Notes under the pieces: model-generated
Databases searched by the model: none
The model's input: the letters and a program-made list of their open reading frames with translations, nothing else
Told to the model about the DNA's origin: nothing
Part shown: in pieces, positions 24,391 to 31,973 of the stretch
Position numbering within the stretch: position 1 is the stretch's first letter
How the letters are laid out: each line of letters starts with the position of its first letter
From: Gaiellasilicea sp963789355
GTDB taxonomy: Bacteria > Actinomycetota > Thermoleophilia > Gaiellales > Gaiellaceae
Length of the DNA: 64,000 bases
Assembly: GCA_963789355.1 (NCBI GenBank)
Contig: CAWBKK010000002.1
Location: 714,027 to 778,026 of the forward strand
Direction of reading: 5' to 3'
Translations under genes and position numbers: made by a program

Positions 24391-25143
24391 TCAGACCGCA
24401 CGAACTTCGGCGAGCCGCTTGACGGCGAACTCGTCGGTTCCGCTGGGGTCCCAGCAGACGGCGGCTTCCCATGCGGCCCGTGCTTGCGCGGCAACGTCGT
24501 GCGTGTCGTCGTCGAGACCGGCGGCGTTGTGTGGTAACACCAGGTCGAGGTCGGGGACGTCGACGTGCGACTCGTCCCAGTCGATCAGCGTGACGCGATC
24601 CGCGGTCATGCGGATGTTGCCCGAGTTGGGGTCGCCGTGGACGACGCACCGCTCTCGTCCGCAGAGCCGCGCCCACGCTGCTCGGCAACGAGCAACGCCC
24701 TCGGCCGGCATCGCGCCGAGGTCGATCTTCGTCCCGGTCTCGGCGTGCAGGAGGTCGGTCGAGGACCGCCAGTCCGGGCGCTGCGGCCAGCCCTGCGTCA
24801 ACCGATGCAGCTGGCGGAGAGTGTCGGCGACGCGACGCCAATCGGCCTCTGTCTCGGGCGGTCCGCCCTCCACGTACGTCAGCAGCACCAGTCCGTCCGC
24901 GAAGTGCCGGCCCTCCGTGGTCGGGATCGGCACAGGAACCGTCAGCCCTTCACGGCCGAGGTATCGAAGGAGGTCGGTCTCCCACGAGAGGTCGGCGTCG
25001 CTGCGCGTGCCGAGCCGACCGACCGCGAGCTGCCCGTTGACGCGCACGCTCCACACCTCGTTGACGCCAACTCCGCCAGTGAGCGGTTCGACACGGGCGA
25101 CGTCCTCACCCCACTGATTGAGTGCCTCCCAGCCCACGGCCAC
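24391..25143 (-). CDS. Aminoglycoside-phosphotransferase-family kinase
   Basis: 250 residues with the APH/choline-kinase fold: N-lobe GGVGVNEVWSVRV, catalytic loop CVVHGDPNSGNIRM (base Asp) and metal-binding LIDWDESHVD. The family phosphorylates antibiotics, homoserine, choline or sugars. The poor match in the N-lobe to true resistance enzymes and the lack of a resistance context make an antibiotic role unproven. Upstream, 25144-25342 holds a stem-loop and no gene. Confidence 0.75.
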   Translation of the reverse strand: MAVGWEALNQWGEDVARVEPLTGGVGVNEVWSVRVNGQLAVGRLGTRSDADLSWETDLLRYLGREGLTVPVPIPTTEGRHFADGLVLLTYVEGGPPETEADWRRVADTLRQLHRLTQGWPQRPDWRSSTDLLHAETGTKIDLGAMPAEGVARCRAAWARLCGRERCVVHGDPNSGNIRMTADRVTLIDWDESHVDVPDLDLVLPHNAAGLDDDTHDVAAQARAAWEAAVCWDPSGTDEFAVKRLAEVRAV

Positions 25144-25267
25144 ATCTTTGCGGAGATCATGGATCGCTCGACGGCCGCTCGGCGAGTGACAGCGCCGCGC
25201 TACGGCGTCGGAGCCCGAGGCTCAACGACTGCTGCCGGGCTAGAAGACGGCCAGCGTTCGGGATGAC

Positions 25268-25295
25268 GCCTGAGCATCGCGATGCTTCGGCAGGC
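25268..25295. other. Inverted repeat / stem-loop in the 25.14-25.34 kb gap
   Basis: GCCTG at 25268 pairs with CAGGC at 25291, enclosing the perfect palindrome GCATCGCGATGC (25274-25285). It lies just before the lipoprotein gene and could be a terminator remnant or operator. No U-tract. Low support. Confidence 0.3.
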
Positions 25296-25342
25296 ATGGT
25301 GAGGGTGTGGGACTAGTAGCGGGCACGCTGCAAACCGAACGG

Positions 25343-25768
25343 GTGCTGACGACGCTTCTCGTGCTCGCGTGTGCACTGCTGCTGGCCGCGTGCGGCGGCG
25401 GGAGCGAGACCGTCCCGAATGGGCCGATTCAACTCGCTGAGATGCGCGCTGATCCCCGGCCGTACTACTGGGTCGGCGAATCGTTCGACGGTCTTGCGCT
25501 CACATACGCGACGCCGTACAGCAGGCGCTTCGGAAATCTGATGTACGGGACCTGCGAGTTGCCGGGAGGCCTGTTCTCGGATGGAGGCTGCGCTCCACCG
25601 CTCCAGGTGCAAAACGTGCTCTGCACGGACGGGAAGGCAGCCGTCGCCTTTTTCAGCCACGGCGGCGGCCGCGCGGCCCGTGCCGCCAAGGCGCTCCGGC
25701 CGCTCAACGCGGCAGCGCGGCGCGCTGGTAACCCCCGCGTCACGTTCGACCGCAGCGTTCTCTGCTAG
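25343..25768 (+). CDS. Predicted lipoprotein of unknown function
   Basis: 141 residues from GTG 25343 (GTG 25307 adds 12 residues ahead of the signal sequence). The hydrophobic segment LLVLACALLLAAC ends in a lipobox with Cys17, followed by GGGSET, so the mature protein should be lipid-anchored outside the cytoplasmic membrane. Cysteines in TCELPGG, GGCAPP, NVLCTDG and the C-terminal VLC could form disulfides. I recognise no domain. Isolated between divergent and tandem genes. Confidence 0.6.
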   Translation: MLTTLLVLACALLLAACGGGSETVPNGPIQLAEMRADPRPYYWVGESFDGLALTYATPYSRRFGNLMYGTCELPGGLFSDGGCAPPLQVQNVLCTDGKAAVAFFSHGGGRAARAAKALRPLNAAARRAGNPRVTFDRSVLC

Positions 25769-25922
25769 CTCTCCGGCTGAGTCTCCAGCCAGTTCGAGGC
25801 GGCCTTCGACCGTGACCGATGACTTCTGGGTTGACCCGGCGTCTACACCCTGACGCTGTCGAAACCGAGGGCGGCCGTGCGTCATTAGAGAGAGAATGGA
25901 CGTCGAGAGCGAAGGAGGAATG

Positions 25923-27038
25923 ATGAGCGGAGTGCGGCTCCTGGTGGGTACGCGGAAAGGCGCGTTCGTCCTCACGTCGGACGGGACACGTGACGATTGG
26001 AACGTCGAAGGCCCGTTGTTCGCGGGGTGGGAGATCTATCACCTCAACGCATCGCCGGTCGATCCGGATCGGCTGTACGCGTCCCAGTCCACCGGGTGGC
26101 ACGGCCAGGTCGTCCAGCGCTCGGACGACGGCGGGAAGACGTGGGAGCCGGTCGGCAACGAGTTCGCCTACGACGGCATCCCCGGCACGCATCAGTGGTA
26201 CGACGGCACACAGCACCCCTGGGAGTTCGCACGGGTTTGGCACCTCGAGCCGTCGCGGACGGACGCGGACACCGTGTTCGCCGGCGTCGAGGATGCAGCG
26301 CTCTTTCGCTCCGTCGACGGAGGCCAGAGCTGGCAGGAGCTGTCGGGACTCCGGGATCACCCGACGGGCGAACAGTGGCAGCCTGGCGCGGGCGGGCTGT
26401 GCCTGCACACGATCCTCATCCACCCGAGCGACCCGCAGCGGATGTTCGTCGCGATCTCGGCGGCGGGCGCGTTCCGCACGGACGACGGGGGCGAGACCTG
26501 GCGGCCGATCAACCGTGGGCTGCGCTCGAGTGAACTGCCGGACGAGGACAGGGAGGTCGGGCATTGCGTCCACCGGATCGCGATGAACCCATCCCGCCCC
26601 GACGTGCTGTTCATGCAGAAGCACTGGGATGTGATGCGAAGCGACGACGGCGGCGAGTCGTGGCGCGAGGTGAGTGGGAACCTTCCCTCCGACTTCGGCT
26701 TCCCGATCGCCGTCCACGCCCACGAACCGGACACGGTCTACGTCGTGCCGATCAAGAGCGACTCCGAGCATGTTCCACCCGACGGCAAGCTCCGCGTCTA
26801 CCGCAGCCGGACGGGCGGGGACGAATGGGAGCCGCTCACCGACGGCCTGCCGCAGAGCCACTGCTACGTGAACGTTCTCCGCGACGCGATGGCGGTGGAC
26901 GGCCTCGATCCCGGCGGCGTCTATTTCGGGACGAGTGGGGGACAGGTCTACGCGTCGCCGGACGGTGGCGACAGGTGGACCGCGATCGTGCGCGATCTGC
27001 CTCCCGTGCTCTCCGTCGAGGCGCAGACACTGTCGTGA
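25923..27038 (+). CDS. Beta-propeller protein with Asp-box (BNR) repeats
   Basis: 371 residues. GAAGGAGG at 25910-25917 favours the second ATG of the ATGATG pair. Five Asp boxes: SDDGGKTW, SVDGGQSW, TDDGGETW, SDDGGESW and SPDGGDRW, spaced through repeats with PVDPDRLYAS- and HPSDPQRMFVA-type strands. This is a sortilin/sialidase-like propeller. The sialidase catalytic set (Arg triad, Tyr/Glu) is not evident, so a binding or scaffold role is more likely than hydrolysis. No signal peptide, so cytoplasmic. Its stop overlaps the start of a MoaD/ThiS-like gene (GTGA), implying a joint function. Confidence 0.82.
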   Translation: MSGVRLLVGTRKGAFVLTSDGTRDDWNVEGPLFAGWEIYHLNASPVDPDRLYASQSTGWHGQVVQRSDDGGKTWEPVGNEFAYDGIPGTHQWYDGTQHPWEFARVWHLEPSRTDADTVFAGVEDAALFRSVDGGQSWQELSGLRDHPTGEQWQPGAGGLCLHTILIHPSDPQRMFVAISAAGAFRTDDGGETWRPINRGLRSSELPDEDREVGHCVHRIAMNPSRPDVLFMQKHWDVMRSDDGGESWREVSGNLPSDFGFPIAVHAHEPDTVYVVPIKSDSEHVPPDGKLRVYRSRTGGDEWEPLTDGLPQSHCYVNVLRDAMAVDGLDPGGVYFGTSGGQVYASPDGGDRWTAIVRDLPPVLSVEAQTLS

Positions 27039-27331
27039 TCCGCGTCCTGCTTCCGCACCACCTGCGGACGCTCACGGGCGTCGAGGGAGAGGTCTCGCTC
27101 GACGCCCAGGAGCGGCCGACGCAGCGCACGGTCCTCGACGCGCTGGAGGCGAGCTATCCGGTCCTGCGCGGGACGATTCGCGATCACGGAACGGCCGAGC
27201 GCCGGGACTTCATCCGCTTCTTCGCCTGCGGGCGCGACATCACGCTCGATCCCGCCGACGATCCGTTGCCGGACGAGGTCGCGTCGGGAGCCGCGCCGTT
27301 CAGGGTGGTGGGGGCGATGGCCGGCGGCTAG
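27035..27331 (+). CDS. MoaD/ThiS-family ubiquitin-like sulfur carrier, C-terminal Gly-Gly
   Basis: 98 residues, GTG start inside the preceding stop. Beta-grasp pattern IRVLLPHHLRTLTG, RTVLDALEASYPVLRG, RFFACGRDI, then the C-terminal GAMAGG. The terminal Gly-Gly is the site that is adenylated and thiocarboxylated in MoaD and ThiS. No MoaE, ThiG or E1-like activator is nearby, so partner and pathway are unknown. The pairing with a propeller protein is the main clue. It converges with the next gene with no base between the stops. Confidence 0.82.
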   Translation: MIRVLLPHHLRTLTGVEGEVSLDAQERPTQRTVLDALEASYPVLRGTIRDHGTAERRDFIRFFACGRDITLDPADDPLPDEVASGAAPFRVVGAMAGG

Positions 27332-28483
27332 CTAGTAGTCGCCGACGCTGCCGTCGGGCCAGTAGCGCTGCGGCAGGCGCGCGTCGCCCGACGGACGCTT
27401 GCGTGCTTCCACCTCGTCGAACTCGAGACCGAGCCCGGGTCCGGTCGGCGCCGTCACGTAGCCGGCCACGGCGCGAGGCGCGTTCGGGAAGAGCTCGTAG
27501 AGCGGCTCGAGCTCCATCCACTCCTGGATCCCGAAGTTCGGCACCGCCATGTCGACGTGCAGGCAGGCCGTGCCGTTGATCGGCGAGCTGGCGTGGTGAA
27601 GCGCCGAGCGCTGCCCGTGCATCTCTCCGGCGGCGAGGATCTTCTTCGCCTCGGTGATTCCGCCCGCGTGCACCAGGTCGATCCGCAGGTAGTCGACGAG
27701 CTCGTTCTCGATCAGCGGCTGGAACTCCCACTTGTGGGCCAGCTGCTCGCCGGTCGCGAGCGGCAGGTTCACCTTGTCGCGCACCGCCCGCAGCGAGAGG
27801 GGGTTGAGCGGCCGGATCGGATCCTCGTAGAAGTAGAGGCGGTACGGCTCGAGCGCGTGGCCGAGGTAGGCGGCCTCCGCCGGGCTGAACATCGTGTGCG
27901 CGTCGAGGATCAGGTCGACGTCGTCGCCGGCCGCGTCGCGCAGCAACTCCGTGGCCTCGATCGTCCGGACGATCGACGCCTGCGGATCCCAGTGCGCGAG
28001 CGAGTGCTCGTCGAACGCGGCGAGCGGCCCGAAGCGAAGCGCCGTGAATCCCTGCTCCCGCCAGCGGAGCGCGTCCTCCACCAGCTCCTCCGCGGTGTCG
28101 CCCGTCAGGTGGCGGTAGACGCGCACGCGCTCCCGGGTCGGGCCGCCGAGGAGCTCGTGGACGGGGACGCCGAGCCGCTTTCCCTTCAGATCCCAGAGTG
28201 CGATGTCGATCCCGGCGACCGCGCTCATGATCACCTGCCCGGTCGACCAGAACGTCCCGCGCACCAGCTCGCTCCACCAGTGCTCGATCCTCGCCGGATC
28301 CTGGCCGACGAGCAGCTCGCCGAAGTGGTCGAGGATGCCGAGGACGCCGCGCCCGCGTCCGCCCAGGCTCGCTTCGCCGATGCCCGTCAGTCCCTCGTCT
28401 GTGCGGACGAGCACGATGATCACGGCGTAGTCGTAGCCCGAGCCAACGCTCACGGGTAGGGTCTCGATCTCGGTGATCTTCAC
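27332..28483 (-). CDS. Enolase-superfamily acid-sugar dehydratase
   Basis: 383 residues. Asp194 and His196 (ILDAHTMF), Glu220 (FYEDP), Glu246 (TGEQ) and His296/His297 (LHHASSPIN) give the galactonate-dehydratase-type Asp-X-His pattern. It shares a SVGDY ending with the SVGDW of the 10005 gene. Probably dehydrates an aldonic acid; sugar unknown. It stands alone: divergent from the metallophosphoesterase across 21 bp and convergent with the MoaD-like gene. Confidence 0.84.
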   Translation of the reverse strand: MKITEIETLPVSVGSGYDYAVIIVLVRTDEGLTGIGEASLGGRGRGVLGILDHFGELLVGQDPARIEHWWSELVRGTFWSTGQVIMSAVAGIDIALWDLKGKRLGVPVHELLGGPTRERVRVYRHLTGDTAEELVEDALRWREQGFTALRFGPLAAFDEHSLAHWDPQASIVRTIEATELLRDAAGDDVDLILDAHTMFSPAEAAYLGHALEPYRLYFYEDPIRPLNPLSLRAVRDKVNLPLATGEQLAHKWEFQPLIENELVDYLRIDLVHAGGITEAKKILAAGEMHGQRSALHHASSPINGTACLHVDMAVPNFGIQEWMELEPLYELFPNAPRAVAGYVTAPTGPGLGLEFDEVEARKRPSGDARLPQRYWPDGSVGDY

Positions 28484-28504
28484 CCCGCGAGCCTAACCCT
28501 GACG

Positions 28505-29344
28505 GTGCGCATCGGCGTCCTCAGCGATCTCCACTGCGAGCTCGAGCCGTCGGGCTCGCGCTGGATCAACGTCTTCGAGCCCGAGCACCTCGATCGGCGA
28601 ATCGAGGCGGCGTTCGCGTGGTTCGGCGAGGCCGAGGTCGAGCTGATCCTCCTCCTCGGCGATGTCGTCCAGTTCGCGAACTCGGGGGATCTCAGGCACG
28701 TGTTCGCCCGCGTGTCCGCAGTGGCAGCTGCTCCGCTCGCGACCGTGAACGGCAACCACGATCTGCGCCTCGGCGAAGAGTTCGCCGAGGCGGCGAACGA
28801 GCACGGGATTCGCCTGCTCCACGAGGCGCCGCTCGAGCTTGCGGGGGTTGGTGTTACCGGCGTCGGCATCGGTCGAGGCGCGGCGCCGCCGCAGTATGTC
28901 GGCGGGTTGGGTGGCAGGGGCGACACCGAGCTCGTCGTCGTCGCCTCGCACTTTCCGGTCCTCTCCGAAGCGTCTCGCGTGGCGGCGGCCGGTTTGCCGT
29001 ATGCCGGCGACCTCGTCAACCGCGCCGAGCTCGAGGATCAACTGCGATCGGATGCGCGACCGAGGCTCGTCCTCAGCGGACACATCCATGCCCGATGCTC
29101 CACCCACGAGGGCCCGCTGCTCCAGTTCACGGTCGGCGCCCTGATCGAGCCGCCGTTCGACGCGACGGTCGTCGAGATCGAGGGGATGCTCGTGCGGCGC
29201 ACGGCGCGGCGCCTCGGCGAGATCGCCATCACTGATCCCGTCTTCGCCGCGGACGACGAGCTCTGGCAATGGGCCAACGATCGCTGGGAGATTCAGCGGC
29301 TCGCGTCGAGCGCGGCGAGCACGTCGGCGCTCTCCCAGACCTGA
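28505..29344 (+). CDS. Calcineurin-like metallophosphoesterase
   Basis: 279 residues, GTG start. All five family motifs: SDLHCE (Asp8, His10), GDVVQ (Asp53), GNHD (83-86), ASHFP and SGHIHA. It should be a di-metal phosphohydrolase of the YfcE/purple-phosphatase type; substrate unknown. The last 52 bases overlap the 3' end of the convergent cysteine-hydrolase gene. Confidence 0.85.
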   Translation: MRIGVLSDLHCELEPSGSRWINVFEPEHLDRRIEAAFAWFGEAEVELILLLGDVVQFANSGDLRHVFARVSAVAAAPLATVNGNHDLRLGEEFAEAANEHGIRLLHEAPLELAGVGVTGVGIGRGAAPPQYVGGLGGRGDTELVVVASHFPVLSEASRVAAAGLPYAGDLVNRAELEDQLRSDARPRLVLSGHIHARCSTHEGPLLQFTVGALIEPPFDATVVEIEGMLVRRTARRLGEIAITDPVFAADDELWQWANDRWEIQRLASSAASTSALSQT

Positions 29345-29964
29345 CCGAACACCCGCGCGAAGCCGCTGAGGGCCGCGCGGTGGTGATGCTCGAAGAACGT
29401 CGCCGTCGCATCCTCGACGAGGATCACGTTGAAGCCGCGATCGGCAGCGTCGCGCGCTGTCGTCTCGACGCACATGTCCGTCGCCATCCCGGCGACAACC
29501 AGCGTCTCGACCTCCAGGTTGCGCAGCAGCCACTCGAAGCCGGTCGAGTTGAACGCGCTCGAGGTGTTCTTGTCGACCACGAGCTCGCCGGGGGCGGGCG
29601 CCAGCGCCGCGATCAGCTCGTGCTCGAACGTGCCGCGATGCCACAGCGCCGGTGTGCCGGTGCTCTCGAGCGCCTCGACATCGCGGCGGCGGCGGCGTTC
29701 GATCATGTCGCTGCCGTCGGCGAGGAGTGGGCCGTGGCGCGTGAAGACGACGCGGCGGCCCGCCGCCCTGAAGCCTTCGAGCAGGCTCCGCGCGTTCGGG
29801 ACCGTGGTCTCCTGGACGCGGGACAGGTAATAGCGCGCGATCTCCGGGTACCGCTCCGACAGCATCTGCGGCAGGCCGACGTCGGGGTTGCACCCGTAGT
29901 TCTGCATGTCGATGACCACGAGCGCGGCACGTTTCCAGTCGACCTCGAAGTGGGGCCAGGGCAT
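29293..29964 (-). CDS. Isochorismatase-family cysteine hydrolase
   Basis: 223 residues with the catalytic triad Asp19 (VVIDMQN), Lys132 (VDKNTSSAF) and Cys165 (ATDMCVE), the last followed by the usual TTARDAADRGFNVI helix. The family includes nicotinamidase, N-carbamoylsarcosine amidase, ureidoacrylate hydrolase and isochorismatase. N-carbamoylsarcosine amidase would fit the hydantoinase and sarcosine oxidase genes at 43.5-52.8 kb, but distance makes that speculative. Convergent overlap with the phosphoesterase. Confidence 0.87.
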   Translation of the reverse strand: MPWPHFEVDWKRAALVVIDMQNYGCNPDVGLPQMLSERYPEIARYYLSRVQETTVPNARSLLEGFRAAGRRVVFTRHGPLLADGSDMIERRRRRDVEALESTGTPALWHRGTFEHELIAALAPAPGELVVDKNTSSAFNSTGFEWLLRNLEVETLVVAGMATDMCVETTARDAADRGFNVILVEDATATFFEHHHRAALSGFARVFGQVWESADVLAALDASR

Positions 29965-30032
29965 ATGCCAGCCGGCGAAAGTCTCCGCCGAGTCGATGGG
30001 CGCCAGATCGCTCAGGATACGCTCGACCCTAG

Positions 30033-30884
30033 ATGATCACCGACGTCCACACCCACGTCGGCGAGTACCCGCTCCATATCAGCGAGAAGTTCGCCTCGGA
30101 AGCGCGCGCGGCCTGGCCCGACGTCCCGCTGGGCGGCACTCTGGAAGGCCACTACGCGGATGCGCTCGCCGACGTCGACCGCGCGGTCGTGCTGGCGTTC
30201 AACGCGCCGGCCGCCGGCTTCGTCGTCCCCAACGACTACGTCGCCGCGTACGTGGCGCGCGACCCCGCAAGGCTGATCGGGTTCGGCGCCGTCGACCCGT
30301 CCGACGGCTCTGCGATCGACGAGCTGGAGCGGATGAAGGGCGACCTCGGTCTCGTCGGCTGCAAGCTCGGCCCGATCTACCAGAACGTGGATCCGCTCGG
30401 GCCGGACTTCCTCCGCGTCTGCGCCGCGCTCGAGCGGCTCGAGCTGCCGCTGCTGATCCATCAGGGAACGACGTTCGCCCGTGCCGGCTCGTTGCTGCAG
30501 GCGCGGCCGATCCTGCTCGACGAGATCGCGTTGCGGCACCCGAAGCTGAAGATCGTGATCGCCCATATCGGGCATCCCTGGTTCGACGAGGCGATCGCCG
30601 TCGTCCGGCGCCACCCGCACGTCTTCGCCGACGTCTCCGCGCTCGTGAGCCGGCGCTGGCTCCTCTACCAGGCGCTCGTGAGCGCGATCGAGTACCGCGT
30701 CGAGCACAAGCTGCTCTTCGGCACCGACTTCCCGTTCTTCACGGCGCGCCAGACGATCGACGGCCTCCGCTCGGTCACGGGCGAGGCGTTCGGGAGCGGG
30801 ATGCCGGTCGTTGACGAGCAGGTGGTCGAGGACATCATCCATCGGCCCACGCTCGATCTCCTGGAGATCAGCGCGCCGTCCTGA
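30033..30884 (+). CDS. Amidohydrolase (TIM-barrel metal-dependent hydrolase)
   Basis: 283 residues. ITDVHTHVGEYPL carries the N-terminal His-X-His, LPLLIHQGTTF the strand-5 His, IVIAHIGHPW the strand-6 His, and KLLFGTDFPFF the catalytic Asp of the amidohydrolase_2 (ACMSD/PDC hydrolase-like) group, which includes decarboxylases and lactonases. Reaction unknown. Starts 68 bp after the divergent cysteine hydrolase; ends just before a terminator hairpin. Confidence 0.85.
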   Translation: MITDVHTHVGEYPLHISEKFASEARAAWPDVPLGGTLEGHYADALADVDRAVVLAFNAPAAGFVVPNDYVAAYVARDPARLIGFGAVDPSDGSAIDELERMKGDLGLVGCKLGPIYQNVDPLGPDFLRVCAALERLELPLLIHQGTTFARAGSLLQARPILLDEIALRHPKLKIVIAHIGHPWFDEAIAVVRRHPHVFADVSALVSRRWLLYQALVSAIEYRVEHKLLFGTDFPFFTARQTIDGLRSVTGEAFGSGMPVVDEQVVEDIIHRPTLDLLEISAPS

Positions 30885-30910
30885 GCGCGCCTACGCTGTC
30901 TCGACAACGG

Positions 30911-30934
30911 CGTGCCAGACTCGTGTCTGGCACG
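30911..30934. terminator. Bidirectional intrinsic-type terminator hairpin
   Basis: CGTGCCAGAC, loop TCGT, GTCTGGCACG: a perfect 10-bp stem between two convergent stop codons (30884 and 30945). The stem is GC-rich and lacks a long U-tract, as often in high-GC actinobacteria. Position supports a terminator serving both strands. Confidence 0.7.
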
Positions 30935-30944
30935 GTACGCCGAG

Positions 30945-31973
30945 CTACGGCGACGCGGTCTCGGCAACGACTGCCGCGACGAGCTCCGCCGCCTCCGCGA
31001 TCTCGGCGTCCCCGATCAAGCGGTGGGTGACGAAGCGGACGCGGCTCGTGTCGCGCTCCATTGCCAGGACGCCGCGCTCGGCGAGGAGCCGGAGGAACTC
31101 TTCCGGCTCGCGCCCGGTGCCGGCGACGTCGACCAACACGATGTTCGTCTCGATCTCCGCCGGCCGGACCTCGAGCCCCGGCACCGCCGCGAGCAGGGCC
31201 GCGAGCTCGCGCGCACGGCGGTGGTCGTCGGCGAGGCGGTCGACGAGCGTGTCGAGCGCGACGAGGGCGGCAGCGGCGGCGATCCCCGCCTTGTGGACGC
31301 TCGCCCCGCCCAGCCTCTGCAGCGTGCGGCGGGCGAGCTCGATCACCTGCGCGCGTCCGGCGAGGATCGTCCCCATCGGCGCGCACAGGCCCTTGTTCAG
31401 GCTGACCGCGACCGTGTTCGCCGGAGCCGCCAGCTCCGACAGGGGGACGCCGAGGGCGACCGCGGCGTTGAAGAGCCGGGCGCCGTCGAGATGCACGTAG
31501 GCGCCGTGGCGCTGCGCCGCGCCGGCCAGCGCGGCCGTCAGCTCGGGCGTCAGGACCGTGCCGCCGGCCCGCGTGTGCGTGTTCTCGAGCACGAGCATCG
31601 TCGCGCCCGTCTCGACGATCAGGTCCTCCACCTCGGCCGGATCGAGCCGCCCGTCCTGCGCCCAGAGCGAGCTGTGCTCGAGACCGGCGATCTCCTCGAG
31701 CCCCATCGCCTCCGAGGTGAGCACGTGCGACGACGCCTCCAGCACCACGGTGCTGCCCCGAGGCGCGATCGTCAGCAGCGCGACCAGGTTCGCCATCCCG
31801 CAGGTCGGCACCCAGAGCGCCGCCTCCTTGCCGAGGAGCCCCGCCAGCCGCTCCTGCAGCTCGTTGACGGACGGGTCCTCGCCGATCGTGGCCCAGCCGA
31901 GCTTCGCCGAGCGCATCGCCTCCCACATCTCCTCCGTCGGCAGGCCGCACAGGTCGGACCGAAAATCGATCAC
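30945..31973 (-). CDS. Threonine-aldolase-family PLP enzyme
   Basis: 342 residues, GTG start overlapping the D-aminoacylase stop (GTGA). Beta-eliminating lyase fold: IDFRSDLCGLPTEEMWEAM opening, VHLDGARLFNAA (161-172, Asp/Arg near PLP), and the Schiff-base Lys194 in AVSLNKGLCAPMG. Low-specificity threonine aldolases cleave beta-hydroxy amino acids to glycine plus aldehyde. In this operon it could act on D- or L-beta-hydroxy residues released by the aminoacylase. Last gene of the minus-strand importer operon, ended by the hairpin at 30911. Confidence 0.86.
   Translation of the reverse strand: MIDFRSDLCGLPTEEMWEAMRSAKLGWATIGEDPSVNELQERLAGLLGKEAALWVPTCGMANLVALLTIAPRGSTVVLEASSHVLTSEAMGLEEIAGLEHSSLWAQDGRLDPAEVEDLIVETGATMLVLENTHTRAGGTVLTPELTAALAGAAQRHGAYVHLDGARLFNAAVALGVPLSELAAPANTVAVSLNKGLCAPMGTILAGRAQVIELARRTLQRLGGASVHKAGIAAAAALVALDTLVDRLADDHRRARELAALLAAVPGLEVRPAEIETNIVLVDVAGTGREPEEFLRLLAERGVLAMERDTSRVRFVTHRLIGDAEIAEAAELVAAVVAETASP

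Noticed and set aside
24391..25143. Aminoglycoside resistance gene
   Set aside because: Only the generic APH-fold motifs are visible; the family is broad and there is no mobile or resistance context.
25923..27038. Exo-alpha-sialidase
   Set aside because: Asp boxes alone do not indicate activity; the catalytic arginine triad and Tyr/Glu pair were not identified and there is no export signal.
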